Source of the DNA: an uncultured Elusimicrobia bacterium | GTDB lineage: Bacteria > Elusimicrobiota > Elusimicrobia > Elusimicrobiales > UBA9959 | DNA length: 32,961 nt | Assembly (NCBI GenBank): GCA_903917735.1 | Contig: CAIXBR010000099.1 | Span: 1 to 32,961, forward strand | Direction: 5' to 3' | In this document: piece after piece, positions 23,031-31,292 of the stretch | How positions within the stretch are numbered: the stretch's first letter is position 1 | Layout: every line of letters starts with the position of its first letter | The notes under the pieces: model-generated | Databases searched by the model: none | Seen by the model: only the letters and a program-made list of their open reading frames with translations | Told to the model about the DNA's origin: nothing | Made by a program: the position numbers and the translations under genes

Positions 23031-24380
23031 ATGAAAACAAAGACCATTTTAATGCTCGCGTTGTTTTGCGCCGTCCCGGTTTCGGCCGCTTCGGCGCCCA
23101 AACCGCCTAAGCCTGCCGCGCCGGTAAGGGTTTACGGGGTCAAGACCGCGCTGGTGGCGCCTTATTCGGGCATTATAACACCGGCGGCCGCGGAATTCAT
23201 AAAGGACGCGGTGGAGAAGGTTAACATCCCGGGCGGGGCGGACCTGCTGGTGATAGCGCTGGACACTCCCGGCGGTCTGGATACGTCCATGCGCGAGATA
23301 ATAAAGGATATTCTAGCTTCCAAAAAGCCGGTGGTGGTGTATGTATCGCCGCAGGGCGCGCGCGCGGCCTCGGCAGGGGTGTTCATTTCCATGGCTTCGC
23401 CGCTGGTGGCCATGGCTCCGGGCACCAACATAGGCGCGGCGCACCCTGTTATGATAGGCGCTATGCCTTCGGGTCTTGGCGACAAGGACGGCGGAAAAAA
23501 AGACCCGATGGAGGCCAAGGTTCTTAACGACGCCTCGGCTTACATGAAGTCCATCACGCAGAAGACGGGACGCAATGTGGATTGGGCGGTTAACGCGGTA
23601 ACCAAGAGCCTATCCATCCCGGCCGAAGAGGCGGTAAAGCTGGGCGTGGCCGATTTCGTGGCTGCCGACCTGAATGAACTTTTCGTGAAGGCGAACGGCT
23701 TTAAAGCGGGGGAGTTCGGCACTTTAAGCGTGTCGGGGCCTTCGGTGGAGTATTTCAGAGAGACGCGCCGGCAGAAGTTCCTGGCTACTATTACGGACCC
23801 GAACATTGCGATGATACTTATGAGCCTTGGCGCGGCGGGGCTGTTTATTGAACTTTACAATCCGGGACTTGTTCTCCCGGGGGTGGTGGGCGCTATGTCT
23901 TTAATTATGGCTTTCTATTCTTTCCAGACTTTGTCGGCGAACTTCGCGGGCGTGGCGCTGATAATGCTGGGTTTTGTTTTCTTCATCGTCGAGATAAAGG
24001 TGGTGAGCTACGGGCTGCTTACGCTGGGCGGGGCGGTTTCGATACTTCTGGGCGCGCTGATGCTTTTCAATCAGCCTTCGATGGGAGGTCTTTCCGTGTC
24101 TATGACTATGGTGCTTTCTTCGATCATCGGTCTTGTAGCGGTGGTGGCGGCGCTGGCGTATATTGTGCTGCTCGCGCAGTTGCGCAAGGTTGTGACGGGG
24201 ATCGAGAGCCTTAAGGACAAGAAGGGGCTGGCCAAGTCGCCTCTTACGCCTAATGGCACGGTGCTGGTGGCGGGAGAACTGTGGGAGGCGGAGAGCGTCT
24301 CGGGCGATATTCCCGCGGGCGCCCGCATCGAAGTGACCGCCGTAGAAGGCTTCAAGGTCCGCGTCAGACACGTGAAATAG
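23031..24380 (+). CDS. NfeD family membrane protease (ClpP-class serine protease plus NfeD)
   Basis: The 449-residue protein has a signal peptide (MKTKTILMLALFCAVPVSAASA), a ClpP-like domain at about 35-225, four membrane segments at about 250-375 and a C-terminal NfeD OB-fold (about 380-449, ending VEGFKVRVRHVK). The ClpP-like part contains LDTPGGLDTSMREI and the nucleophile region ARAASAGVFISMAS; the ASAG serine with a Lys downstream would form the Ser-Lys dyad known from the PH1510-type proteases that cut stomatin. A stomatin or slipin gene is not adjacent, although NfeD genes usually sit beside one. The ATG at 23031 has AGGAG seven bases upstream; earlier in-frame codons are in the promoter. 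Confidence 0.92.
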   Translation: MKTKTILMLALFCAVPVSAASAPKPPKPAAPVRVYGVKTALVAPYSGIITPAAAEFIKDAVEKVNIPGGADLLVIALDTPGGLDTSMREIIKDILASKKPVVVYVSPQGARAASAGVFISMASPLVAMAPGTNIGAAHPVMIGAMPSGLGDKDGGKKDPMEAKVLNDASAYMKSITQKTGRNVDWAVNAVTKSLSIPAEEAVKLGVADFVAADLNELFVKANGFKAGEFGTLSVSGPSVEYFRETRRQKFLATITDPNIAMILMSLGAAGLFIELYNPGLVLPGVVGAMSLIMAFYSFQTLSANFAGVALIMLGFVFFIVEIKVVSYGLLTLGGAVSILLGALMLFNQPSMGGLSVSMTMVLSSIIGLVAVVAALAYIVLLAQLRKVVTGIESLKDKKGLAKSPLTPNGTVLVAGELWEAESVSGDIPAGARIEVTAVEGFKVRVRHVK

Positions 24381-24759
24381 TTTTGACATGAGAGCCGCGG
24401 GTGGAGCGAAGCGACACAATTCAACCGTATCCAGCGGGATGTAAAGTCGGGGGCGGCGAGGGGTTGCCCGTTGCGCCGCGCAGGAACCGTTGCGCGGTTC
24501 CCCCCAGCCGGGAAAATGAGGCTGGGGCCCCCTTCCCCAAAGCGGCTCCAGGGCAACCCCTCGCCGCCCCCTCCGGAAAATCAAACGCCGGTTATCTTTC
24601 TCAGGTTCTCACCTGAACTTTCCTTACAAAATCAGTAATTGATCCCAACTATTCAAGATATGCTGAATGGCCTTGCCGGATTTTCATATGTTGTGAAAGT
24701 TGGAGTACGCGGACGGCACGGGAATTAACCGGCTGTAAAAATAAACTAAAATGTATGAT
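24381..24759. other. 379-base gene-free interval
   Basis: This interval contains the structured inverted-repeat element at 24449-24571, then about 160 bases of low-GC sequence (24590-24750) unlike the rest of the window, and finally the -10 TAAAAT (24747-24752) with TTAACC 16 bases before it. I find no gene in it. Confidence 0.6.
24449..24571. repeat. Structured inverted-repeat element, outer stem with two inner hairpins
   Basis: A perfect 21-base inverted repeat pairs 24449-24469 with 24551-24571. Inside it lie GGAACCG-ttgcg-CGGTTCC (24483-24501) and CCCCAGCC-10 nt-GGCTGGGG (24502-24527). The whole can fold as a multi-branched cruciform or RNA. No poly-T follows the outer arm, so it is not a plain terminator, although it could end transcription of the upstream protease gene. 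A dispersed repeat, MITE-like relic or structured RNA are alternatives. Confidence 0.75.
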
Positions 24760-25482
24760 ATGGAACGCTTAAAGTCAGTCTTCGCCAGCGCGGATATTTC
24801 CCTGACCGGATTTTTTGAGTCCGCTTTCAGGGATGCCGGTCTGGATGGCAGGGCGGTCCATTCAGCCGGAGAGTTTAAGAAAAAGCTCGGGGACGGTTTT
24901 GACGCCCTGCTGCTGGACGCGTCGGCGGCAGGGGAGCTGACCGGGCTGAATTCCGCGGAAGAGGCGGTGTCCGGGCTGAGAAAACTTTATCCCGGCAAGG
25001 TGATAATAGTGCTGGCGGACAACGCGTCCTCCTCCGGGGACGTGGTGGCGCTCCTCAACTCCGGAGCCAGTGAGGTGGTCTGCAAACCGGCGCGCTTCCG
25101 CGTGCTGGCGGAGCAGGTGAAGTCGCTTGTCAGGTTCGTACGGCCAGCGGCCAGGCCGGGGCGCTCCAGGTTTTTGCTTGAGGACGGAACACTTGCGCTC
25201 GATGTGCCGGCCAGGCGCTGCTTCCTGCGCGCGGCGCCCTGCGGCGCGCAGGAGGAGGTCTGTCTTACCCGCAACGAGTTCCGCATACTAACCGAGTTGA
25301 TGGGCAATAGGGGAAAAATGGTCTCTTATGAGGTTTTCAGGGAGAAGATCTGGCCTTCCCGGAACTTTGCCGAGGAGATAAAGCACTCCCTTCTGCAGCA
25401 TATTACGGACCTGCGCGCTAAGCTCGGCCCCGCAGGCGCGCGCATACAGAATATCTGGGGAGAGGGGTTCAGGATAGAATGA
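24760..25482 (+). CDS. OmpR-type response regulator with degenerate receiver
   Basis: The 240-residue protein has a receiver-like domain (about 1-125) and a winged-helix output domain (about 140-240, with LTRNEFRILTELM, EKIWP and IWGEGFRIE). The Asp of LLLDAS is at the phospho-acceptor place and the KP of CKPAR is kept. The N-terminal acidic pair is missing (SVFASAD), and the Thr/Ser switch position is Ala in VLADNA. Phosphorylation-dependent switching is therefore doubtful. I start at ATG 24760, seven bases after the -10 TAAAAT; the ATG at 24751 overlaps that hexamer. The stop codon overlaps the kinase start (ATGA), so both are made from one message. Confidence 0.85.
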   Translation: MERLKSVFASADISLTGFFESAFRDAGLDGRAVHSAGEFKKKLGDGFDALLLDASAAGELTGLNSAEEAVSGLRKLYPGKVIIVLADNASSSGDVVALLNSGASEVVCKPARFRVLAEQVKSLVRFVRPAARPGRSRFLLEDGTLALDVPARRCFLRAAPCGAQEEVCLTRNEFRILTELMGNRGKMVSYEVFREKIWPSRNFAEEIKHSLLQHITDLRAKLGPAGARIQNIWGEGFRIE

Positions 25483-26912
25483 AGATAAGGGCGAAGCTAT
25501 CTTTGCTGATGGGAGCGTTTACGCTCTTCGCCCTGTCGCGTTTCTCCGGCTCGCTCTACGTTTTTGAGAGAAGGGAGGTCCGGGCGCAGGAGATAAAAAG
25601 ACTTTCCGGCGTGGCTGACGCGCTGGCCAGGGTGGCCGAGGAAAGTATAATGAGCCAGGACGACCTTTCGCTGATAAGCTATACCCTGAAGCTGAAGTCT
25701 TCCGAGCCGCTGCTCGAATACGCCTTCGTGCATGACGGCGAGAAGTACAGGGCGCATACCGAAAAGAAGCTGGTGCTGGAAAAGGTCTCTCCGGCGGCCT
25801 CGGCGGGCGGCGGGGACCTGGAGATAATTTCCTTCCCGGTCAGCACCGGCGGAAAAAAATACACGGTGACGACCGCGTTCTCCCGCAGGCTGATAGATGA
25901 CGACGTCGGGGTCAGGATGACCCAGTCGTTACGGCGCATGCTTTTCGCCGGCGCGCTCGCGCTGCTGGCCGCCCTCGCTGTCTCCGCAGCGGCCTCCCGC
26001 GCTATAACCAGGCCGGTGCTGGAACTTTCGCGCGCGGCGGCGAAGGTGGGCGGCGGGGACCTGAACTCGGCCGTTGCCGCCCCTGAGTCGGGCGGCGACG
26101 AGATAGACCTGCTCAGGCGCGAGTTCAACGGCATGGTCGGGCGCCTGATGGAGCTTGACGAGATGAAAAAAGATTTCGTCTCGGCCGTCACTCACGAGCT
26201 GAAATCGCCTTTGAGCGCTATCGATTCCTACCTGGATATCGTACTGGGAGAGGTTTCGTCCGGCCTTAAAGGAGACGAGGCGCGCGTAAAATGGGCGGAG
26301 GATATAAATTACGCCAAACAGAACGTGAAACGGCTTCACAATTTCATCGGTACGGTGCTTGACGCCGCCAAAATAGAAAAGGGGAAGTTCGAGATAAAGC
26401 CCGCGCCTTTCGATTTCTCAGGGCTGGCCGGGGAGGTCGTAAAGTTGTTTTCAGGCAAGGCGGCCGAGCTGAATGTGGCCCTGGGCGCTGACCCCGGCTT
26501 TCCAGCCGCCGTTATAAACGCCGACAGGGAGCGGATGCGGCAGGTGCTGGTCAACCTTGTTTCCAACGCGCTTAAATTTACCCCGGCCGGCGGCCGGGTC
26601 CTCTTAAAGGCCCGCGTGACTGACGGGCTTGACCTGGCGCGCCACGCCGCGGTCTTCGTTCCCGGAGAGAAATATTTTCATGTGTCGGTGGAGGACAGCG
26701 GGGCCGGCATCCCGGCGGAGGCGCTGCCGCGGCTGTTCGGGAAGTTCGAGCAGGTAAAGACGACCAGGGGCGCGGTGCGCGGCGACAAGGGCGCCGGGCT
26801 GGGGCTTTACATCGCAAGGACCATAGTGGAGGGGCATGGCGGGGCCATCTGGGCTGAAAGCGCGGAAGGGAAAGGGAGCGCCTTCAATTTCGCCCTGTCG
26901 GCTGATATATGA
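25479..26912 (+). CDS. Sensor histidine kinase
   Basis: The 477-residue kinase has two membrane helices (about 7-28 and 154-173) flanking a 125-residue extracytoplasmic sensor, then a HAMP segment (about 174-228), HisKA with His239 in VTHELKSPL, and HATPase with LVNLVSNALKFTP, DSGAGIP and GAGLGLYIA. It should autophosphorylate and pass phosphate to one or both flanking regulators. The sensor part has no family I can name; the signal is unknown. Four-base overlaps join it to the regulator before and the receiver after (ATGA both times), a tight three-gene operon. Confidence 0.93.
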   Translation: MKIRAKLSLLMGAFTLFALSRFSGSLYVFERREVRAQEIKRLSGVADALARVAEESIMSQDDLSLISYTLKLKSSEPLLEYAFVHDGEKYRAHTEKKLVLEKVSPAASAGGGDLEIISFPVSTGGKKYTVTTAFSRRLIDDDVGVRMTQSLRRMLFAGALALLAALAVSAAASRAITRPVLELSRAAAKVGGGDLNSAVAAPESGGDEIDLLRREFNGMVGRLMELDEMKKDFVSAVTHELKSPLSAIDSYLDIVLGEVSSGLKGDEARVKWAEDINYAKQNVKRLHNFIGTVLDAAKIEKGKFEIKPAPFDFSGLAGEVVKLFSGKAAELNVALGADPGFPAAVINADRERMRQVLVNLVSNALKFTPAGGRVLLKARVTDGLDLARHAAVFVPGEKYFHVSVEDSGAGIPAEALPRLFGKFEQVKTTRGAVRGDKGAGLGLYIARTIVEGHGGAIWAESAEGKGSAFNFALSADI

Positions 26913-27277
26913 AAACGATACTCCTGGTGGACGACGAAGAAGACTTTCACAGGATCCTGAAGCGCGTCATAGAGCCCACAGGATACCTGGCAGTTTCGGC
27001 CATGAGCGCCGAGGAGGGCCTCCGCATGTTGGAAGCTTTCACTCCCGGCCTGGCGATAGTGGACTGGAATCTCCCCGGCATGAGCGGGCTGGAGTTCGTT
27101 AAAAAGTTCAGGAGCCTGCCGAAGTTCGCCAAGGTCCCGGTCATCATGTACACAGTAAGGGATTCCGAAGATGAGCAGATAAGCGCCTACTCGGCCGATA
27201 TACAGGCGTATCTCAACAAGCCCGTTTCTCCCGCCATTCTCCTGGCAAAAATAAAGCAGCTTCTGCATAACACCTGA
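26909..27277 (+). CDS. Single-domain response regulator (CheY-like)
   Basis: The 122-residue receiver has Asp8-Asp9 (VDDE), phospho-acceptor Asp52 in IVDWNLPG, Thr in VIMYTV and Lys in LNKPV, so it is intact. There is no output domain. As the third gene of the operon it is the likely phosphate acceptor of the neighbouring kinase, while the winged-helix regulator has a degenerate receiver; the intact receiver may be a sink or relay. The start overlaps the kinase stop codon. Confidence 0.92.
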   Translation: MKTILLVDDEEDFHRILKRVIEPTGYLAVSAMSAEEGLRMLEAFTPGLAIVDWNLPGMSGLEFVKKFRSLPKFAKVPVIMYTVRDSEDEQISAYSADIQAYLNKPVSPAILLAKIKQLLHNT

Positions 27278-27372
27278 AATTACCCGGCCATCGCAGGCCC
27301 TTATTCCGCGAGCCGGGCTTCCGGTATGCGGAAAAGTGCCCATATCTTGATTAAAAACTGATTATGTCTTGA

Positions 27373-27401
27373 TTGATTTTCGGCTTGCCCTGCATTATAT
27401 T
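27373..27401 (+). promoter_or_regulatory. Promoter of the surface-protein operon
   Basis: TTGATT (27373-27378), 17 bases, then TATATT (27396-27401), ending six bases before the ATG at 27408. This is the best -35/-10 pair in the window and predicts a leaderless transcript. Confidence 0.7.
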
Positions 27402-27407
27402 ATATAT

Positions 27408-28778
27408 ATGCACAAAACAGGGAGAATGCCGAAAGTATTGTTGCCTGCGGTGGTCCTGGCCGCGGCAATGGTGATTTTTTCAGTCTCCGTTTGCCGCGCG
27501 CAATGGGATAGCGTCCGAAGTTTCATCGGTTCCGGCGGAACGGGCGGTTACTCCGTTTCCAGCTTCACCGTCAGCCAGACCGTGGGAGAATCGATAGCCG
27601 GGATATCCGGAGGGGGGAATCCTTCCGGTTCTGTCCTTTCCGGCTACTTGTCGCAGATCCCTTCCAATACCCTGAACTTTTCGCTGCTCAGGTTCGAATC
27701 CACCGCGGCGGTGTCCTCCGAGGGAACGCTTTGGGGGATGGAACCGGCCGGCTCCGTAAAACTATATTTTTCCAACGAACTGTCATCCTCGGCCGCCGCC
27801 GCCGGGGTAATCGTGACCGAGTTGATGGACCATTCCGGGAACGAAACACGCTCCACCGCCGCGGCTAGCGTGTCGGTCGGGCAGCAGAACGGCTTCGTAG
27901 CGCTAACCCCCGTTTCCGGGGCCTGGGCCGGCGGCAGTCTTTTTGCCGTCTATTACTCCTCCGCGATGGTCGACCTGAACGGGCTTCCTCTGGCGGCCGG
28001 AACTACACATTATTTCACGACCATCATGAACCATCTCCAGGACAACGTGGCGGCCACCCCCGGAGAGTTGGGCGTCAGGGTAAGCGTCCCGGCAGGCGCG
28101 TACAGCAGCGATTTTATGCTGATGGTGTCCACCGCCCAGTCGGCGCCCGCCATCACGGTTGCCAACGCAAAGCTGGCTTCTTCACAGGGCAACATCCCGC
28201 AGCCGCTTAAAGTGCTGAGCCTGAACGCCAGGGACGATGCCGGCAAGCCCCTGCAGCCGGGGACGCCGTGCATACTGACATTTACCTACAGGGATGAGAA
28301 CGGCGACGGGGTGGTCGACGGCACCTTTCCCCCGGTGAAATCTGAGCGCCTGACAGTGTGGCGGCTGGACGATACCGGAAAGACCTGGGTGAAACAGACC
28401 GGGGCGCGGTTCGACGCGTCCGCGAAAAAAGTTTCGCTGAGCGTGGAACATTTTTCCTCTTACGCGCTGCTGGCCGTGCCCGACACCGATGTCTCGCTCA
28501 CTCACGCCTACCCTGTGCCTTTCAGGCCTAACGCGGGCGACCCGGCCAAGTTCGGCAGCTGGACCGACCTGATTACCTTCACGCAGCTGCCTTCTTACGG
28601 AAAAATAAGAATATACGGCATAACCGGCGAGCTGGTCAGGGAGCTGGATATCATCCCGCCGTCGATGAAATGGGACCTTAAAAATTCCGGCGGGGAAATA
28701 GTGGCGAGCGGCGTCTATATCTGGAAAGTTTCCAGCGGCGGCAACAGCAGGACGGGAAAGCTGATAGTGATAAAGTAG
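27408..28778 (+). CDS. Exported protein with FlgD/sorting-type C-terminal domain
   Basis: The 456-residue protein has a signal peptide (about residues 1-32, ending VCRAQ), a Gly/Ser-rich beginning (GSGGTGGYSVSSFTVSQTVG) of the kind seen in exported beta-rich proteins, an Ig-like middle part that includes a calcium-loop-like DENGDGVVDG, and a C-terminal beta-sandwich of about 85 residues starting at AYPVPFRPN and ending GKLIVIK. The last domain, with GVYIWKV before the end, is the FlgD-Ig/T9SS-type-A-like tail. A homologous pathway in this organism is suggested by the PorV-like gene that follows. The start is fixed by the promoter spacing. A surface or secreted role is inferred; there is no enzymatic motif. 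Confidence 0.8.
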   Translation: MHKTGRMPKVLLPAVVLAAAMVIFSVSVCRAQWDSVRSFIGSGGTGGYSVSSFTVSQTVGESIAGISGGGNPSGSVLSGYLSQIPSNTLNFSLLRFESTAAVSSEGTLWGMEPAGSVKLYFSNELSSSAAAAGVIVTELMDHSGNETRSTAAASVSVGQQNGFVALTPVSGAWAGGSLFAVYYSSAMVDLNGLPLAAGTTHYFTTIMNHLQDNVAATPGELGVRVSVPAGAYSSDFMLMVSTAQSAPAITVANAKLASSQGNIPQPLKVLSLNARDDAGKPLQPGTPCILTFTYRDENGDGVVDGTFPPVKSERLTVWRLDDTGKTWVKQTGARFDASAKKVSLSVEHFSSYALLAVPDTDVSLTHAYPVPFRPNAGDPAKFGSWTDLITFTQLPSYGKIRIYGITGELVRELDIIPPSMKWDLKNSGGEIVASGVYIWKVSSGGNSRTGKLIVIK

Positions 28779-28809
28779 CCGGACGCGGGAACTGTTATAG
28801 CGCGGATAT

Positions 28810-30024
28810 ATGCAAAACCCGGAAGAAACAAAAAAAGAAGCCAGGCCCGTTCCGCGGGGCCCGGTCTATTTTGCCAAGGCGGGGCGGCCCGTACCGGCGT
28901 TCCTGTTTTTAATGCTTTCCATATTGCTTTTTACTGCCGCGCAGGCCGAACCAGGCAGTTCCGGCGGCAGCTTTATAAGGATAATCCAGAGCCCCCGCGC
29001 CTCCGCTATGGGCGAGGCCGGGACCGGCCTGTACGGGGACCTTCTGGGCGCGCTGGCGCTGAACCCGGCCGCGCTGGCCCGTACCGGCTACAAAGAGGCG
29101 GCTTTCGCCCACAACTCCTGGCTGGAGGGGATCTCCGAGCAGGAACTGGCGTACGCCCACCCGCTGCGCGGGAACGGGGTGCTGGCCGGTTACTCTTCGG
29201 TGCTGCGGACCGGGGCTATCGACTCTTATAATAATTCGGACGGCTACACGGGAACGGTGGAAGCGGCCGGCACGCTGATAGGCGCCGACTGCGCCGCCAA
29301 GATCGCCGGCCCTAGGAATGACAGGCGCCTGGGCCTGTTCGCCGGCGGAGGGATAAAATACGCCAGGCAGACGCTGGCCGGCGTTTCCGCCGGAGCCGTT
29401 CTTTACGACGTCGGCCTTCTTTCGGTATTCAGGGCCGGCGCGGCCGGGATGATGGCTCTGGGTGTTTCGGCTCAGTCGCTGGGGAGCGGTTTAAAATTCG
29501 ATCTGCAGCGCGACCATCCCCCGTCCGTTTACCGCGCCGGCGCCGGCTATATTACCGCGCTTGGCGGGGACCCGCTGACGTTCGCTTTCGACCTGGTTAA
29601 GCCGAACGACGGGAACATCTCGTACGCCGCCGGCGCGGAGCTGGTCCTGAAGAAGATAGTGTCCTGGCGGATCGGCTATCAAAGCGGTTTTGGAAGCGAA
29701 AGCGGCCTCCGGTTCGGGGCCGGTTTCATGCTGAAGGTTCTCCAGCTGGATTACAGCATGGCCAATTACGGGAAGCTGGGTTTAGCGCACAGGTTCAGTC
29801 TGTCCCACAAATTTGGGAAACCGGTAGAGATTTCGCATTACCTCAGCCGCGAGGAGGAGGAGGCCGAGTTCAAGGTCGGGCGCGCCAAAAAAATGATGGC
29901 CGAAGGAAGGTCCTACGAGGCGGTCCTTGAACTGAACGAAGCCCTCAAGCTGGACCCGAACTTCACAGAAGCGCTGGCGCTTATGAAAAAAGCGAGGCTG
30001 CAGATGGAGACGGAGCAAAAGTGA
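28810..30024 (+). CDS. PorV/PorQ-like outer-membrane barrel protein with C-terminal TPR
   Basis: The 404-residue protein has a long basic N-terminus, a signal-anchor-like stretch (about 28-47, ending AAQAEPG), then a beta-barrel with the PorV/PorQ/UPF0164 opening S-P-R-A-S-A-M-G-E-A-G-T-G and ALALNPAALA, followed by alternating strands up to about residue 340. The final part (about 350-404, GRSYEAVLELNEALKLDPN) is one or two TPRs, an addition not usual for PorV. In Bacteroidetes, PorV is the shuttle that accepts type-9 substrates; here the gene follows a candidate substrate by 31 bases. The start codon has no Shine-Dalgarno, so it may be translated by coupling, or the true start may lie further in. 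Confidence 0.82.
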   Translation: MQNPEETKKEARPVPRGPVYFAKAGRPVPAFLFLMLSILLFTAAQAEPGSSGGSFIRIIQSPRASAMGEAGTGLYGDLLGALALNPAALARTGYKEAAFAHNSWLEGISEQELAYAHPLRGNGVLAGYSSVLRTGAIDSYNNSDGYTGTVEAAGTLIGADCAAKIAGPRNDRRLGLFAGGGIKYARQTLAGVSAGAVLYDVGLLSVFRAGAAGMMALGVSAQSLGSGLKFDLQRDHPPSVYRAGAGYITALGGDPLTFAFDLVKPNDGNISYAAGAELVLKKIVSWRIGYQSGFGSESGLRFGAGFMLKVLQLDYSMANYGKLGLAHRFSLSHKFGKPVEISHYLSREEEEAEFKVGRAKKMMAEGRSYEAVLELNEALKLDPNFTEALALMKKARLQMETEQK

Positions 30025-31277
30025 CGTCCGCTGCCTGCGGAGATATGAAAAAAAGGACCGCCGCGATAATTGTTATGCTGTTCACCGCCTGCCTGCTGCA
30101 GGCCGGTTCCGTCCGCGCCCTTTCCCCCGCCCCGGCCGGATTCGGGCGGAGCGTGGCGCTGTTCAACGCGGGACGGTACCGGGAGGCCATGCTGGGGTTC
30201 ATGGACGCGGTCGTGGAAAACCCGCGCGACGGGCGGGCTATGGAATACCTCAAGAAGACCGGGGCCAGGCTGCTGGAAGAGGAGGAAAAGACCTCCGGGC
30301 TGAAGCGCCAGGAGCTGCTGCTCGGGGCTGAGGCGGCGAGGGATAAACTTGAGAAATATAAAAAGTGCCGCGTCGAAAGGATAGCCGGTTGGAAATTGCA
30401 GGTATCCAGGGTCATGGAACTCGCCTCGACCCCGGACAACATGAAAGAAGCCGTAGTCGGGTATGAGAGTTTACTTTTAAGTGCCCCGGTCTATTCCGAC
30501 GGTGGCCGGGGATATTCGGCCGCGGCCGGTTCGATAAAAGAGGTCTTTTACAAGACCATAAAAGACAATTACCCGGGGCTTATAGACGGGAAAACGACAG
30601 TGGATGTCAGGGACCTGGCTGCGGCCGCCTTTATAAACGGGGCTTCCGCTGATACCCGCGGCTCCGGGGCGCATTTAAGGCGGACGCAGGCTATACTGGA
30701 CGAGGCGGACCGGATCAGCCACCTGGAGGCAAGCCTGGATTCGCTTTTCCGCGGCGCGGCGGAAGCTGTCAGGCTTCACAGCGCCGGCAAATACGGGGAA
30801 GCCGCGCCTCTCTGGAAAGAGCTGCTTAAATTCGACGACAGGAACGAGGAAGCGCTGCTGTATCTTGAACTGGCCGCCGGGCACGCGGAGGCGCTGGCTG
30901 CGGCCCCGCCGCCCGCAGCTGAGGAGACGGGTCCCTCGGCCGCCCCCGCGGCGCAGGACCAGCCCGTGGCACCGAAAGCGGTAAAGGCGAAGAAACGGTT
31001 AAAAGTTAAAAAAGCGTCCGCGCCGCAACAAGCGGCTTCCGCCGGCCCCAAGCCCGCCGTGCTAGCGTCTGCCGGCACTGGGGAGGAGCCTTCCGCGGTT
31101 CTGGCCGCGCCGGCGGGGGGAACAGCGGATGAACTGTATGAAAAGGGCGTCAGGGAATTTTCCGGCGGGAACTACGCCGGAGCCGTGAGATACTGGGAGG
31201 AATGCCTGAGACTGGATTCTCAATATGTCAAGGCTAAGTTGGGCCTGGAACGGGCCAAGAGGGAACAGCAGGAATAG
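30021..31277 (+). CDS. Exported TPR protein
   Basis: The 418-residue protein has a signal peptide (within about residues 9-34), an N-terminal TPR-like region (about 40-90, SVALFNAGRYREAMLGFMDAVVENP), a helical middle, a second TPR (about 250-290), an Ala/Pro/Lys-rich linker (about 292-365) and a last TPR (about 370-410, YEKGVREFSGGNYAGAVRYWEECLRLD). The layout suggests a periplasmic scaffold with a flexible, possibly peptidoglycan- or membrane-crossing linker. I keep the GTG at 30021, which overlaps the previous stop (GTGA) and has GGAG five bases upstream; an ATG at 30045 would trim eight residues. Its partner is probably the PorV-like protein. Confidence 0.75.
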   Translation: MTSAACGDMKKRTAAIIVMLFTACLLQAGSVRALSPAPAGFGRSVALFNAGRYREAMLGFMDAVVENPRDGRAMEYLKKTGARLLEEEEKTSGLKRQELLLGAEAARDKLEKYKKCRVERIAGWKLQVSRVMELASTPDNMKEAVVGYESLLLSAPVYSDGGRGYSAAAGSIKEVFYKTIKDNYPGLIDGKTTVDVRDLAAAAFINGASADTRGSGAHLRRTQAILDEADRISHLEASLDSLFRGAAEAVRLHSAGKYGEAAPLWKELLKFDDRNEEALLYLELAAGHAEALAAAPPPAAEETGPSAAPAAQDQPVAPKAVKAKKRLKVKKASAPQQAASAGPKPAVLASAGTGEEPSAVLAAPAGGTADELYEKGVREFSGGNYAGAVRYWEECLRLDSQYVKAKLGLERAKREQQE

Positions 31278-31292
31278 CTCCGGGAGGGGATT

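Noticed and set aside
24590..24750. CCAACT...AGTTGG pair in the AT-rich flank as a further stem
   Set aside because: Six pairs over a 55-base loop are not significant without support from relatives.
27278..27360. CCCGG/CCGGG and TTCCG/CGGAA pairs as a terminator after the receiver gene
   Set aside because: Loops are long, stems short, and there is no T tract.
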